NCBI GenBank assembly: GCA_003132125.1
Contig: PKWT01000352.1
Span: 1 to 15,496, forward strand
Length of the DNA: 15,496 bases
Direction of reading: 5' to 3'
From: Micrococcales bacterium
Lineage (GTDB): Bacteria > Actinomycetota > Actinomycetes > Actinomycetales > Dermatophilaceae
Shown here: piece after piece, positions 7,136 to 14,840 of the stretch
Layout of the letters: every line of letters starts with the position of its first letter
Position numbering within the stretch: position 1 is the first letter of the stretch
Program-made: the position numbers and the translations under genes
Notes under the pieces: generated by a model
Told to the model about the DNA's origin: nothing
The model's input: the letters and a program-made list of their open reading frames with translations, nothing else
The model's database searches: none

Positions 7136-7840
7136 TCAGCGGGGACGTGGCTCAAGATGGGCGGCCGTTGTCGAGTGCGCATCCCCGGTTTCGCGTCGGA
7201 TGGAAGTCCAGGCTGCGCGCACGTGTGCGCACATGACCGATTCGGCCCATGCGGAGTCGCCGGCACGCAGGGCGTCGATCAGTTCGTGGTGATGGGCCAG
7301 GCTACGCCGCAGTTCCTCAGGTGTGTAGTGCGAGAAGGTCCTCCACACCAGGGGAACCTGGACGATTGATGACATCAGGGAGCAGAGTCGGTCGTTGCCC
7401 GAGGCTTCCAAGATGGCGCGGTGGAAACGGTTGTTCAGCTCGGTGAGTACGTCGACGTCTGGTTGGTGCGCGGCCGCGTGGTCCATCTCGCAGGCAAGGT
7501 CAGTCAAGGTGTCCAGGTCGGCCATGCCACTGACGGCCGCGAGGGCGCATCCCCACGGCTCGAGAAGCGATCGGAGGCCGAAGACCTCGTCCAGGTCCTT
7601 TGAGGTCCAGCTCTGCACCTGAACGCCACGGTTGCGCTCGTGCCGGACCAGACCTTCCGCTGCCAAACGCCGCAGCGCCTCGCGCACGGGGGTTCGGCTC
7701 ACGCCGATCACGGCGGCGAGGTCACCTTCGCGCAGCCACTGCCCCCCCGGCTGTTCTCCAGAAAGGATCTGGTCACGGATCGATTGGTAGGCGTGTTCTG
7801 CGGAGCGACCGCTGTCGGGGTTCAAAGAGTTGTTGGTCAT
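7136..7840 (-). CDS. GntR-family transcriptional regulator, FadR/FCD subfamily
   Basis: This ligand-responsive DNA-binding protein has 234 residues, a usual length for the subfamily. The winged helix-turn-helix occupies about residues 12-75, with the recognition segment VSRTPVREALRRLAAEGL (48-65) and wing NRGVQV. The C-terminal all-helical FCD domain (about 82-215) carries the expected metal/ligand histidines: H140 in NRFHRAI, H185 in HELIDAL and H206 in AHVRAAW. FCD ligands are typically small organic acids, so the acid formed by the neighbouring operon is a likely effector. It is divergent from the CoA-transferase gene across 156 bases, the standard layout for a local repressor. The start is the ATG complementary to 7838-7840, and its ribosome site is weak. 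Confidence 0.9.
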   Translation of the reverse strand: MTNNSLNPDSGRSAEHAYQSIRDQILSGEQPGGQWLREGDLAAVIGVSRTPVREALRRLAAEGLVRHERNRGVQVQSWTSKDLDEVFGLRSLLEPWGCALAAVSGMADLDTLTDLACEMDHAAAHQPDVDVLTELNNRFHRAILEASGNDRLCSLMSSIVQVPLVWRTFSHYTPEELRRSLAHHHELIDALRAGDSAWAESVMCAHVRAAWTSIRRETGDAHSTTAAHLEPRPR

Positions 7841-7866
7841 GACGGTCCAGACGCTATCAGCGATCT

Positions 7867-7892
7867 CAATATTCGAGAATGGTATGCAATAT
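7867..7892. promoter_or_regulatory. Candidate GntR operator in the divergent promoter region
   Basis: The AT-rich patch between the regulator and the operon contains ATGGTATGCAAT (7879-7890), an imperfect dyad (four of six pairs) resembling FCD-type GntR sites of the TTGTATACAA kind. It also holds ATTC-GA-GAAT (7871-7880). The hexamer CAATAT occurs twice, at 7867-7872 and 7887-7892, exactly 20 bases (two helical turns) apart. It lies just upstream of the operon's -35 box. Binding here is an inference. Confidence 0.4.
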
Positions 7893-7904
7893 CTTTGAAA
7901 CCTC

Positions 7905-7934
7905 TTGACTCATCTGACAAGTGGTGCCTACTTT
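7905..7934 (+). promoter_or_regulatory. Predicted catabolic operon promoter, TTGACT-18-TACTTT
   Basis: TTGACT (7905-7910) matches five of six -35 consensus bases. TACTTT (7929-7934) lies 18 bases downstream as a weaker -10. This predicts a transcript start near 7941 and a leader of about 55 bases before the GTG at 7997. The candidate operator abuts the -35 box on its upstream side. Confidence 0.45.
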
Positions 7935-7996
7935 GAGCGCACTGGTGAACGACTCGCTAGTCCGCTGATGCAGTTTGTACACGAAAGCGAGCAAAG

Positions 7997-9202
7997 GTGC
8001 CCGTCGCGCAGGCTCTCCCACTAGACGATCTCAGAGTCGTTGAACTCGGCTCACTGTTGGCCGGACCATTCTGTGGCCAGTTGCTGGGCGACTTCGGTGC
8101 TGAGGTGATCAAGGTTGAAGACCCCGGCGCTGGCGACCCGATGCGGCAGTGGGGGCGAGAGAAGCCGTACGGGATGTCGTTGTGGTGGCCGGTGGTGGCC
8201 CGCAACAAGAAGTCGGTGACGGCCAATCTGCGCACCGAAGAAGGTCAGGACCTGGTCCGTAGGTTGGTTGCCAGGGCTGACGTGCTCGTCGAGAATTTTC
8301 GTCCCGGCACCCTTGAGCGATGGGGTCTTGCTCCCGAGCAGTTGTGGGAGATCAACCCACGGCTGGTGGTGACTCGTGTGACGGGCTTTGGACAGACCGG
8401 ACCGTATGCCAAGCGAGCGGGCTATGGCTCGATCGGTGAGGCCATGGGTGGCATCCGTTACGTCACCGGCGACCCGGACCGTCCGCCGGCCAGGGCGGGA
8501 GTCTCGCTCGGGGACTCGCTCGCGGCCACGTTCGCCACGCTCGGGACGCTGGTTGCCCTTCACAACCGTGGCCGAACAGGACGAGGCCAGGTCGTCGACG
8601 CGGCGATCTACGAAGCGGTCCTGGCACTGATGGAGTCCCTGCTTCCGGAGTGGCAGGTGGCGGGATACCAGCGCGAGCGCACCGGCGCGACGCTGCCGAA
8701 CGTCTCGCCGAGCAATGCATATCCCACAGCGGATGGTGAGATGGTCCTGGTCGCGGCGAATCAGGACAGCGTGTTTGGGCGGCTGACCGAAGTCATGGGT
8801 CAGACCGAGTTGGCGACCGACGAGCGGTACGCGACCCACGGTGCGCGCGGCCAGCACATGGAGGAGCTGGACGGGCTCATCGCGGCGTGGACGTCCACCC
8901 TGGATGCGGACGATCTGCTTGGGCGTTTGCATGAGGGCGGCGTACCGGCCGGTCGCATCTTCCGTGCCAAGGACATGTTCGCCGACCCGCATTTCGCTGC
9001 CCGCGACGCGATCGTGCGTCTGACACATCCCGAGCTTGGTGAGTTCGCCATGCACAACGTCTTTCCACGACTGTCAGAAACCCCTGGGTCGGTCCGGCAC
9101 GTCGGCCCGACGCTCGGTGAGCACAACAAGGAAATCTACCAAGGCATGCTGGGGATCGATGACGACACGATGTCGTCGTTGCACTCGGCCGGCGTCATCT
9201 AA
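7997..9202 (+). CDS. Class III CoA-transferase (CaiB/BaiF family)
   Basis: Family members move CoA between a CoA thioester and a free carboxylic acid through an enzyme-bound anhydride on an aspartate. The 401-residue length is typical. The N-terminus DDLRVVELGSLLAGPFCGQL followed by DFGAEVIKVEDPGAGD is the classic family opening. The catalytic aspartate is D173 in GVSLGDSLAA, close to D169 of formyl-CoA transferase. The following GRTGRGQVVDAAIYEA block and the C-terminal HVGPTLGEHN block are also typical. The GTG start has a poor ribosome site, but the reading begins right where family members begin. It is the first gene of the operon and its stop codon overlaps the strong AAGGAGG of the next gene. 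The substrate acid cannot be told from sequence. Relatives include succinyl-CoA-dependent transferases for dicarboxylates such as glutarate/HMG, mesaconate or itaconate. Confidence 0.9.
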   Translation: MPVAQALPLDDLRVVELGSLLAGPFCGQLLGDFGAEVIKVEDPGAGDPMRQWGREKPYGMSLWWPVVARNKKSVTANLRTEEGQDLVRRLVARADVLVENFRPGTLERWGLAPEQLWEINPRLVVTRVTGFGQTGPYAKRAGYGSIGEAMGGIRYVTGDPDRPPARAGVSLGDSLAATFATLGTLVALHNRGRTGRGQVVDAAIYEAVLALMESLLPEWQVAGYQRERTGATLPNVSPSNAYPTADGEMVLVAANQDSVFGRLTEVMGQTELATDERYATHGARGQHMEELDGLIAAWTSTLDADDLLGRLHEGGVPAGRIFRAKDMFADPHFAARDAIVRLTHPELGEFAMHNVFPRLSETPGSVRHVGPTLGEHNKEIYQGMLGIDDDTMSSLHSAGVI

Positions 9203-9211
9203 GGAGGATCC

Positions 9212-11296
9212 ATGACCTACCGTCTCGGTGTTGACGTCGGCGGCACTTTCACCGACATTCTGCTGGTCAACGAGGAAAGCGGCGAGACATTCCGCGCGAA
9301 GACCTCGTCCACCCCGGCCGATCAGTCGATCGGCGTGCTCCGCGGTATCGAGCACGCCTGCCGGTTGGCAGGCATTGGGCTCGAGCAGGTCGGCGACGTG
9401 CTGCATGGCACCACGGTGGCCACCAACGCGATCCTGGAGGGCAAGGGTGCTCGCGTCGGTCTGGTGACCACGGATGGGTTCAGGCAGGTGCTGCAGATCG
9501 CCCGGTCCTTCGTGCCCGGCGGCCTGGCCGGGTGGATCATCTGGCCCAAGCCAGAACCGCTGGCCGCGTTGGAAGACACCGTGGAGGTGCGCGGGCGCAT
9601 GGGCAGCAAGGGCGAGATCGTCACGCCGTTGGACGAGGACGACGTGCGGGTGCAGCTGCGCAAGTTGAGTCAGCAGGGTGTCGAGGCGTTGAGCGTCAGC
9701 CTGATCAACTCCTACGCCAACTCCGAGCACGAGCAACGCATCGGCGAGATCGCGGCCGAGGAGCTCCCTGGAATCGCCGTGTCCCTGTCGTCATCGGTAC
9801 TGCCGGAGCTGAGGGAGTACGAGCGGACAATCACCACCGTCGCCAACGCCTATGTGCAGCCTCAGGTGGCCCGCTACGTGGCCAACCTGGAGAGCCAGCT
9901 CAAGGATTCGGGTGCCAGCGGCAAGCTCTTCATCCTGAAAAGCGACGGAGGTCTGGTTTCGGCGGGTACCGCCGCGGACAACCCCGTATCGGTGATGATG
10001 TCCGGCCCGGCCGGTGGTGTCATCGGCGCGGTCTGGGTTGCTGAGCAAACCGGCCACCACGATTTCCTCACGCTCGACATGGGTGGGACGTCGACCGACG
10101 TGGCATTGGTGCAAGGGCTGACGCCAAGGATCGGTCGCGAGACGACCGTCGGAGACCTCAAGGTGCGGGCGACGTCCGTCGACGTACGCACCGTCGGCGC
10201 CGGTGGCGGCTCCATTGCGCACGTGCCCCCACTGACACAGGCCTTGCGCGTCGGACCACAGAGCGCCGGCGCCTCCCCAGGACCGGCGGCCTACGCGGCC
10301 GGTGGAACCGAACCAACGGTCACCGACGCCAACGTCGTGCTCGGCTATCTCCCCACGGAACTGGCGGGCGGCGAGATCACGCTCGACCGCCAGGCCGCCC
10401 GAGCTGCGGTCCAGTCGATCATGGACGCCACCACGTTGGAGTCCGTGGAGGCTGCCGCAGCCGGCATCGTCGACATCGTCAACGAGAACATGTTCGGCGC
10501 GTTGCGGCTCGTATCGGTGCAGCAGGGCTTCGATCCGCGCGATTTCGCTCTCGTCGCGTTCGGCGGTGCCGGGCCGTTGCATGCCAACGCGCTGGGCCGT
10601 CTGACGGGGGCATGGCCGGTGATCATCCCGCCGTCACCGGGTGTGTTGTGCGCCTACGGCGACGCGACGACCAGCCTGCGTGACGAGTCGGTGCGCACGC
10701 TCATCCGCGGCTTCAACGAGATGACGGATGCGAGTCTCCGAGAGATCCTGGGCGAGCTGGCCGCAACAGCTCGTGCCTCGCTGACGGCCGAAGGAATCGC
10801 GGAATCCGAGCACGACATCGTCTACTCCGCCGACCTGAGGTACCACGGTCAGGGCTTCGAGATTCCCGTCGACATCGATATCGACACCTTCGACGGCAAC
10901 GGTGGCGGACTCGACGGGCTGCGTACGGCGTTCGACACCGAGCACCAGAGGCTCTTCTCCTTCCTTCTGGACAACAACGAGCATGAGCTGGTGACGGTCC
11001 GGGCCACCGCCAGCGGACCACGGCCCGACGTCGCGGCAGCAACGATCGCCGAGGGTGGAATCGACCCGGCTGAGGCACTGAGCACCACCACGGAGATCTG
11101 GGTGGACGGCGCGTTGGTCCAGGCAAACGTCTATGACCGACAACGACTGAAGGCGGGAAACGTGGTAGGCGGACCCGCGATCATCACCGAGATGGACTCG
11201 ACCACCCTCGTACTTCCTGACCACGCCGCCACCGTTCACCACAGCGGCAGCCTGCTCATCCGACCCATCAACGCCAACCAGACCCAGGAGGGCTAA
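9212..11296 (+). CDS. Hydantoinase/oxoprolinase subunit A (HyuA-type, ATP-dependent)
   Basis: This 694-residue protein is an ASKHA-fold ATPase subunit. In N-methylhydantoinase, 5-oxoprolinase, caprolactamase and the acetone/acetophenone carboxylases, this subunit phosphorylates a carbonyl oxygen so that the partner subunit can open or carboxylate the substrate. It starts MTYRLGVDVGGTFTD (phosphate-1 loop, residues 6-15). It continues with LHGTTVATNAILEGKGARVGLVTT, SGPAGGVIGA and the second phosphate loop LDMGGTSTD (D289-D296). Then come GAGGGSIA, QSAGASPGPAAYAAGG and FGGAGPLHANALG. An excellent AAGGAGG (9201-9207) precedes the ATG. Only four bases separate it from the HyuB gene, as expected for a heteromeric complex. 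Sequence alone does not separate hydrolase from carboxylase activity. The neighbouring amidohydrolase favours a cyclic amide or imide. Confidence 0.88.
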   Translation: MTYRLGVDVGGTFTDILLVNEESGETFRAKTSSTPADQSIGVLRGIEHACRLAGIGLEQVGDVLHGTTVATNAILEGKGARVGLVTTDGFRQVLQIARSFVPGGLAGWIIWPKPEPLAALEDTVEVRGRMGSKGEIVTPLDEDDVRVQLRKLSQQGVEALSVSLINSYANSEHEQRIGEIAAEELPGIAVSLSSSVLPELREYERTITTVANAYVQPQVARYVANLESQLKDSGASGKLFILKSDGGLVSAGTAADNPVSVMMSGPAGGVIGAVWVAEQTGHHDFLTLDMGGTSTDVALVQGLTPRIGRETTVGDLKVRATSVDVRTVGAGGGSIAHVPPLTQALRVGPQSAGASPGPAAYAAGGTEPTVTDANVVLGYLPTELAGGEITLDRQAARAAVQSIMDATTLESVEAAAAGIVDIVNENMFGALRLVSVQQGFDPRDFALVAFGGAGPLHANALGRLTGAWPVIIPPSPGVLCAYGDATTSLRDESVRTLIRGFNEMTDASLREILGELAATARASLTAEGIAESEHDIVYSADLRYHGQGFEIPVDIDIDTFDGNGGGLDGLRTAFDTEHQRLFSFLLDNNEHELVTVRATASGPRPDVAAATIAEGGIDPAEALSTTTEIWVDGALVQANVYDRQRLKAGNVVGGPAIITEMDSTTLVLPDHAATVHHSGSLLIRPINANQTQEG

Positions 11297-11300
11297 GAAC

Positions 11301-13172
11301 ATGGCACGTCTGATCGAAACCGCGACCGAGCCACTGCGCTCGGTGGATGTCGACGTTGTCACACTCGACCTGGTGGAGAACGCCCTGCGCCACGCCCGAT
11401 ACGAGATGGACGAGGTGCTGTTCCGCACGGCACTCTCGCCGGGCATCCGGGAGCAGCACGACGAGTTCCCGCTGATCGGCGACCCGGAGGGCAAGATGGT
11501 CGTCGGCCAGTTCGGGCTCTCGATCCCGGACTTCCTGGAGAACTTCGACGGCACCATCGAAGAAGGCGACGTCCTCCTCACCTCTGACCCCTACTCGTGC
11601 GGCGCCGCAATCAGCCACGCCAACGACTGGCTGATCGTGATGCCGATCTTCTTCGAAGGGCGCATCGTCGGCTGGTCCTCGATGTTCGGGCACATGACCG
11701 ACGTCGGGGGCAAGACGCCGGCGTCCATGCCCACCGACGCGCGCACCATCTTCGAGGAGGGAGTGGTGATCCCCCCGTTCAAGCTATACAACAAGGGGGT
11801 CCTGGCCGAAGACTCGCTGCGCATCATCTTGAACCAGGTGCGCAAACCGGACTGGAACCGCGCAGACCTGAACGGGCTCGTGGCGGCCTGTCGGACGGCG
11901 TCCAGGCGGGTGCAAGAACTCTGTGCACGCTTCGGCGCGGACACGTACACCTCTGCGCTCGACGCACTCCTGGATCGTAACTATCGGGCGATGAAGACCC
12001 TTCTGCAGATGGTGTTCAAAGACGGCGAGACGCTGGCGTTCACGGACTACATCTGTGACGACGGCGTGGGCTACGGTCCATACGAACTCAAACTCAGCCT
12101 GACCCGCACCGGCGACAAGGTGCTGCTCGACTTCTCCGGGAGCAGCCCGCAGGCACAGGGACCCATCAACTACTACATCAACGAAAACCTCGTGCGGATG
12201 TTCTTCGGTATCTACATGATCACCGTCGCAGACCCGCAGATACTCTGGAACGACGGCTTCTACCCTCTGGTCGATGTCATCATCCCCGACGACTCGTTCT
12301 GGAAGCCGAAGTACCCTGCCGCGTTGAACGCCCGCAACCATGGCATCGGCCGGGTCTTCGACCTGTTCGGCGGACTGCTCGGGCAGACCAACCCCGACCT
12401 TCTCAACGCCGCAGGCTTCTCATCCTCTCCGCACTTCATGTACTCGGGCAACTACAGCGCGGGCGAACGAAAGGGCGAGTGGTTCCAGCTGTACTCGATC
12501 GGCTTCGGAGGAATCCCGGGCCGGCCGATCGGCGACGGCCCCGACGGCCATTCCCTGTGGCCCTCGTTCGTGAACATTCCCTGTGAGTACCTCGAGTCGT
12601 ACTACCCGCTGCGAATCGAGCGCTGGGAAACGGTCAGCGACACCGGCGGTGCTGGGCTCCACCGCGGTGGCAATGGAGTTGATGTCGCGTACCGGTTCCT
12701 GGAACCCGGCACGATAGCCATCCATGACGACCGTTGGCTGACCTACCCGTGGGGCGTGAACGGCGGTGAACCGGGTGCTCGTGGCCGCAAGTGGATCGAC
12801 AGGGTGGACGGTTCGAAGGAGATCATCCCCAGCAAGGTGATTGACGTACCCGTCACGCCGGGAGACGTGCTCCACTTCGTGACCTGGGGAGGCGGCGGTT
12901 GGGGAGACCCACTGGTACGGGAGCCGGATCTGGTGAGCCTGGAAGTACGACGCGGTCTGGTCACGCCTGCGGGTGCTCTCAGGTATGGAGTGGTGTGCGA
13001 TACCGCCGGAACGGTTGACCTGGACGCGACCGGACGGTTGCGCGAAGAACTTGCATCCAAGAGGCCCACTCCGCTGCCGACCTTCAACATGGGCCCGCCC
13101 CTGGCGACAATCCTGGAGCGGTGCCTGGAGGAGACCGGGCTGCCCGCCCCGCGTCCGCCCATACGTCTGTGA
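11301..13172 (+). CDS. Hydantoinase subunit B (HyuB-type)
   Basis: This is the partner of the upstream HyuA-type ATPase and forms the site where the phosphorylated ring is hydrolysed (or the substrate carboxylated). The 623 residues include the family opening DVVTLDLVENALRHARYEMDEVLFRTA. The block SDPYSCGAAISHANDW (S95-W110) supplies D96, H106 and D109. FGHMTDVGG (H131, D134) follows. A later stretch has LLDFSGSSPQAQGPIN, and the C-terminal signature GGGGWGDPL is also present. Start ATG 11301 is eight bases after AGGAGGG. It is slightly longer than many hydantoinase B chains, mainly in the C-terminal part. Substrate specificity is not readable from sequence. N-methylhydantoin, pyrrolidone/caprolactam-like lactams and ketone carboxylation are all known for this fold. 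Confidence 0.88.
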   Translation: MARLIETATEPLRSVDVDVVTLDLVENALRHARYEMDEVLFRTALSPGIREQHDEFPLIGDPEGKMVVGQFGLSIPDFLENFDGTIEEGDVLLTSDPYSCGAAISHANDWLIVMPIFFEGRIVGWSSMFGHMTDVGGKTPASMPTDARTIFEEGVVIPPFKLYNKGVLAEDSLRIILNQVRKPDWNRADLNGLVAACRTASRRVQELCARFGADTYTSALDALLDRNYRAMKTLLQMVFKDGETLAFTDYICDDGVGYGPYELKLSLTRTGDKVLLDFSGSSPQAQGPINYYINENLVRMFFGIYMITVADPQILWNDGFYPLVDVIIPDDSFWKPKYPAALNARNHGIGRVFDLFGGLLGQTNPDLLNAAGFSSSPHFMYSGNYSAGERKGEWFQLYSIGFGGIPGRPIGDGPDGHSLWPSFVNIPCEYLESYYPLRIERWETVSDTGGAGLHRGGNGVDVAYRFLEPGTIAIHDDRWLTYPWGVNGGEPGARGRKWIDRVDGSKEIIPSKVIDVPVTPGDVLHFVTWGGGGWGDPLVREPDLVSLEVRRGLVTPAGALRYGVVCDTAGTVDLDATGRLREELASKRPTPLPTFNMGPPLATILERCLEETGLPAPRPPIRL

Positions 13173-13182
13173 GTGTCCACTG

Positions 13183-13794
13183 ATGGTGGCGGCCACGGAT
13201 GGGTTCGGCGGGACGCTGCAGCTCGGGAAGCGACCCGTGGTGCTTGTCATCGATCTCATGCGTGCCTATTTTGATCCTCGCAGCACTTTTTGCCTGCCCT
13301 CGGTCGCCTGCCTGCAGTCTGCGGGCAGGGTGGTCGAGGCCGCACGGCGCAACGACGTTCCCGTAGTGCACACGCGGGTCGTCTACGGACCCGCCGGCGT
13401 CGATGGAGGGGTCTTCATCCGGAAGGTGCCGGCCCTGCGCCAGCTCATCGGTGACGGACCGATGAACGAGCTCATGCCCGAAGTGCAGCCACTGCCCGGT
13501 GAGCTGGTCCTGGTCAAGCAGTACGCCAGTGCGTTCTTCGGAACGACCCTCGCGTCGACCCTGCAGGCCGGCGGGATCGACACCGTGGTGATTGTCGGGG
13601 TAAGCACCAGCGGTTGCGTCCGCGCCACGGCAGTAGACGCGCTGCAACACGGGTTTGTGCCGGCAGTCGTACGAGACGCAGTGGGAGACCGCTCACCGGG
13701 ACCGCATGAGGCGAACCTCTTCGACCTTCAAGCCAAGTACGCCGAGGTGATCCGTGAGGGGACCGCTCTCGGCTACCTCCAGGAGGACCGATGA
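13183..13794 (+). CDS. Isochorismatase-like cysteine amidohydrolase (N-carbamoylsarcosine amidase-like)
   Basis: The family hydrolyses C-N bonds of small amides using a cysteine nucleophile. From ATG 13183 the protein is 203 residues, a usual length. The frame is open further upstream, but that part overlaps HyuB and looks non-coding. The catalytic triad is complete: D24 in VVLVIDLMRAYFD, K112 in VLVKQYASAFFGT and C145 in VSTSGCVRATAVDAL. The Lys-Cys distance of 33 residues and the TSGCVRAT motif resemble N-carbamoylsarcosine amidase more than nicotinamidase. There is no clear Shine-Dalgarno sequence. The HyuB stop lies 10 bases before, so translation is probably coupled. It presumably acts on the amide or ureido acid released by HyuAB. 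Maleamate- or ureido-acid-type substrates are equally possible. Confidence 0.82.
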   Translation: MVAATDGFGGTLQLGKRPVVLVIDLMRAYFDPRSTFCLPSVACLQSAGRVVEAARRNDVPVVHTRVVYGPAGVDGGVFIRKVPALRQLIGDGPMNELMPEVQPLPGELVLVKQYASAFFGTTLASTLQAGGIDTVVIVGVSTSGCVRATAVDALQHGFVPAVVRDAVGDRSPGPHEANLFDLQAKYAEVIREGTALGYLQEDR

Positions 13795-14690
13795 CACAGG
13801 TCGAGATTTGTGAGGTCTCGCCACGCGACGGCCTCCAGAATGAGGCGGTCCTGCTTTCGACCGCTGACAAGGTTGAGCTAGTCGAACGGGCGATCCGTGC
13901 CGGAGCGCGCCGGATCGAGGTAGCCAGTTTCGTCAACCCCAAACGTGTGCCACAAATGGCAGATGCCGAAGAGGTCATGGCAGCCCTGCCACGCTCAACC
14001 GCAGTGCGCTACGCAGGCTTGGTTATGAACGCCCGAGGACTAGAGCGTGCCCTGGCTGCAGGAGTGGACGAGATCAACATCGTCGTCGTCGCCACCGACA
14101 CCTTCTGCGGTCGAAACCAAGGCATGACCACCCAACAAGCGGTGGAGCAAGCCACAGCCTTGGTAGCCGGGGCGCGAAGTGCTGGCGTCATGTCCACCGT
14201 CACCGTCGGCGCCGCCTTTGGCTGCCCCTTCGAGGGCGAGGTACCCATCGAACGCCTCCGTGACGTCATCGCAGGGGTGGTCGACGCCGGCCCCGACGAG
14301 CTGGCCCTCGCCGACACCATCGGTGTGGCAGTGCCACGCGAGATCACCCAACGGCTGGGGCTCGCCAGGAACCTCGCTGGCCCCGATACTCCGCTTCGCC
14401 TCCACCTGCATGACACCAGGCACACCGCCGTGGCCAACGCGGTGGCGGCAGTCGAGGCTGGCGTGGCCGTCCTCGATGCCAGCATCGGCGGCACGGGCGG
14501 ATGCCCCTTCGCACCTAACGCCACAGGCAACGTGGCGACCGAAGACCTCGTCTACCTCTTGGACCGCACGGGCGTCGCAACAGGACTCCACCTCAGAGAA
14601 CTCCTCGACACGACCGCCTGGCTGGAACACAAGCTTGGTAAGGCACTACCCGGGGCGCTTATGCGGGCAGGACACTTCCCCCCGACGTAA
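13791..14690 (+). CDS. Hydroxymethylglutaryl-CoA lyase family enzyme
   Basis: This metal-dependent TIM-barrel lyase performs a retro-Claisen cleavage of a 3-hydroxyacyl-CoA, giving acetyl-CoA and a keto acid in the best-known case. The 299-residue length fits. SPRDGLQNE carries R12 and D13. E43 lies in IEVASFVNPKRVPQMAD. HLHDT provides the metal ligands H205 and H207, and C238 lies in GGTGGCPFAP followed by GNVATEDLVYLL. Spacings match human HMG-CoA lyase closely: R-to-H is 193 here against 192, and H-to-C is 33 in both. The ATG overlaps the previous stop (ATGA) and follows AGGAGGA, so it is coupled to the amidohydrolase. It is the last gene of the operon. The true substrate may be HMG-CoA or a related branched 3-hydroxydicarboxyl-CoA. 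Confidence 0.88.
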   Translation: MTQVEICEVSPRDGLQNEAVLLSTADKVELVERAIRAGARRIEVASFVNPKRVPQMADAEEVMAALPRSTAVRYAGLVMNARGLERALAAGVDEINIVVVATDTFCGRNQGMTTQQAVEQATALVAGARSAGVMSTVTVGAAFGCPFEGEVPIERLRDVIAGVVDAGPDELALADTIGVAVPREITQRLGLARNLAGPDTPLRLHLHDTRHTAVANAVAAVEAGVAVLDASIGGTGGCPFAPNATGNVATEDLVYLLDRTGVATGLHLRELLDTTAWLEHKLGKALPGALMRAGHFPPT

Positions 14691-14840
14691 GGCCTTAGAC
14701 GTGCAGCTCCCTTTCCGACTCCACAGGAAACCACCCAGGTCCGCGATCATCCGCAGAGCCATGCCAGCCCCCACTCCTGCACCGCAGACCGGTCGGGCCC
14801 ACAAGACACCAGTCACATCAGAACCCATCGTCCAGATGAC
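14691..14840. other. Spacer after the catabolic operon
   Basis: About 150 bases lie between the lyase stop and the first plausible start of the NYN gene. I see no strong hairpin terminator and no good promoter. The frame of the NYN gene is open throughout back to the lyase's own stop codon, but codon bias becomes convincing only from about 14880. A 15-mer just after it (14842-14856) resembles one left of the regulator gene. Confidence 0.4.

Noticed and set aside
6902..7369. 155-codon plus-strand frame running into the regulator gene
   Set aside because: It begins with TTG, has no ribosome site or family resemblance, and overlaps antisense the well-supported GntR gene.
7968..8024. Possible 18-codon leader peptide overlapping the CoA-transferase start
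   Set aside because: An ATG with a short frame exists, but there is no ribosome site, no regulatory codon run and no attenuator-like hairpin.
8051..9055. 334-codon minus-strand frame opposite the CoA-transferase
   Set aside because: The plus strand encodes an unmistakable CaiB/BaiF protein with its catalytic aspartate; the minus frame matches nothing.
12973..13182. Upstream extension of the amidohydrolase to the first in-frame start
   Set aside because: It would overlap the end of HyuB by 200 bases, reads as Arg/Pro/Trp-rich shadow sequence, and would add about 70 residues not found in the family. ATG 13183 fits.
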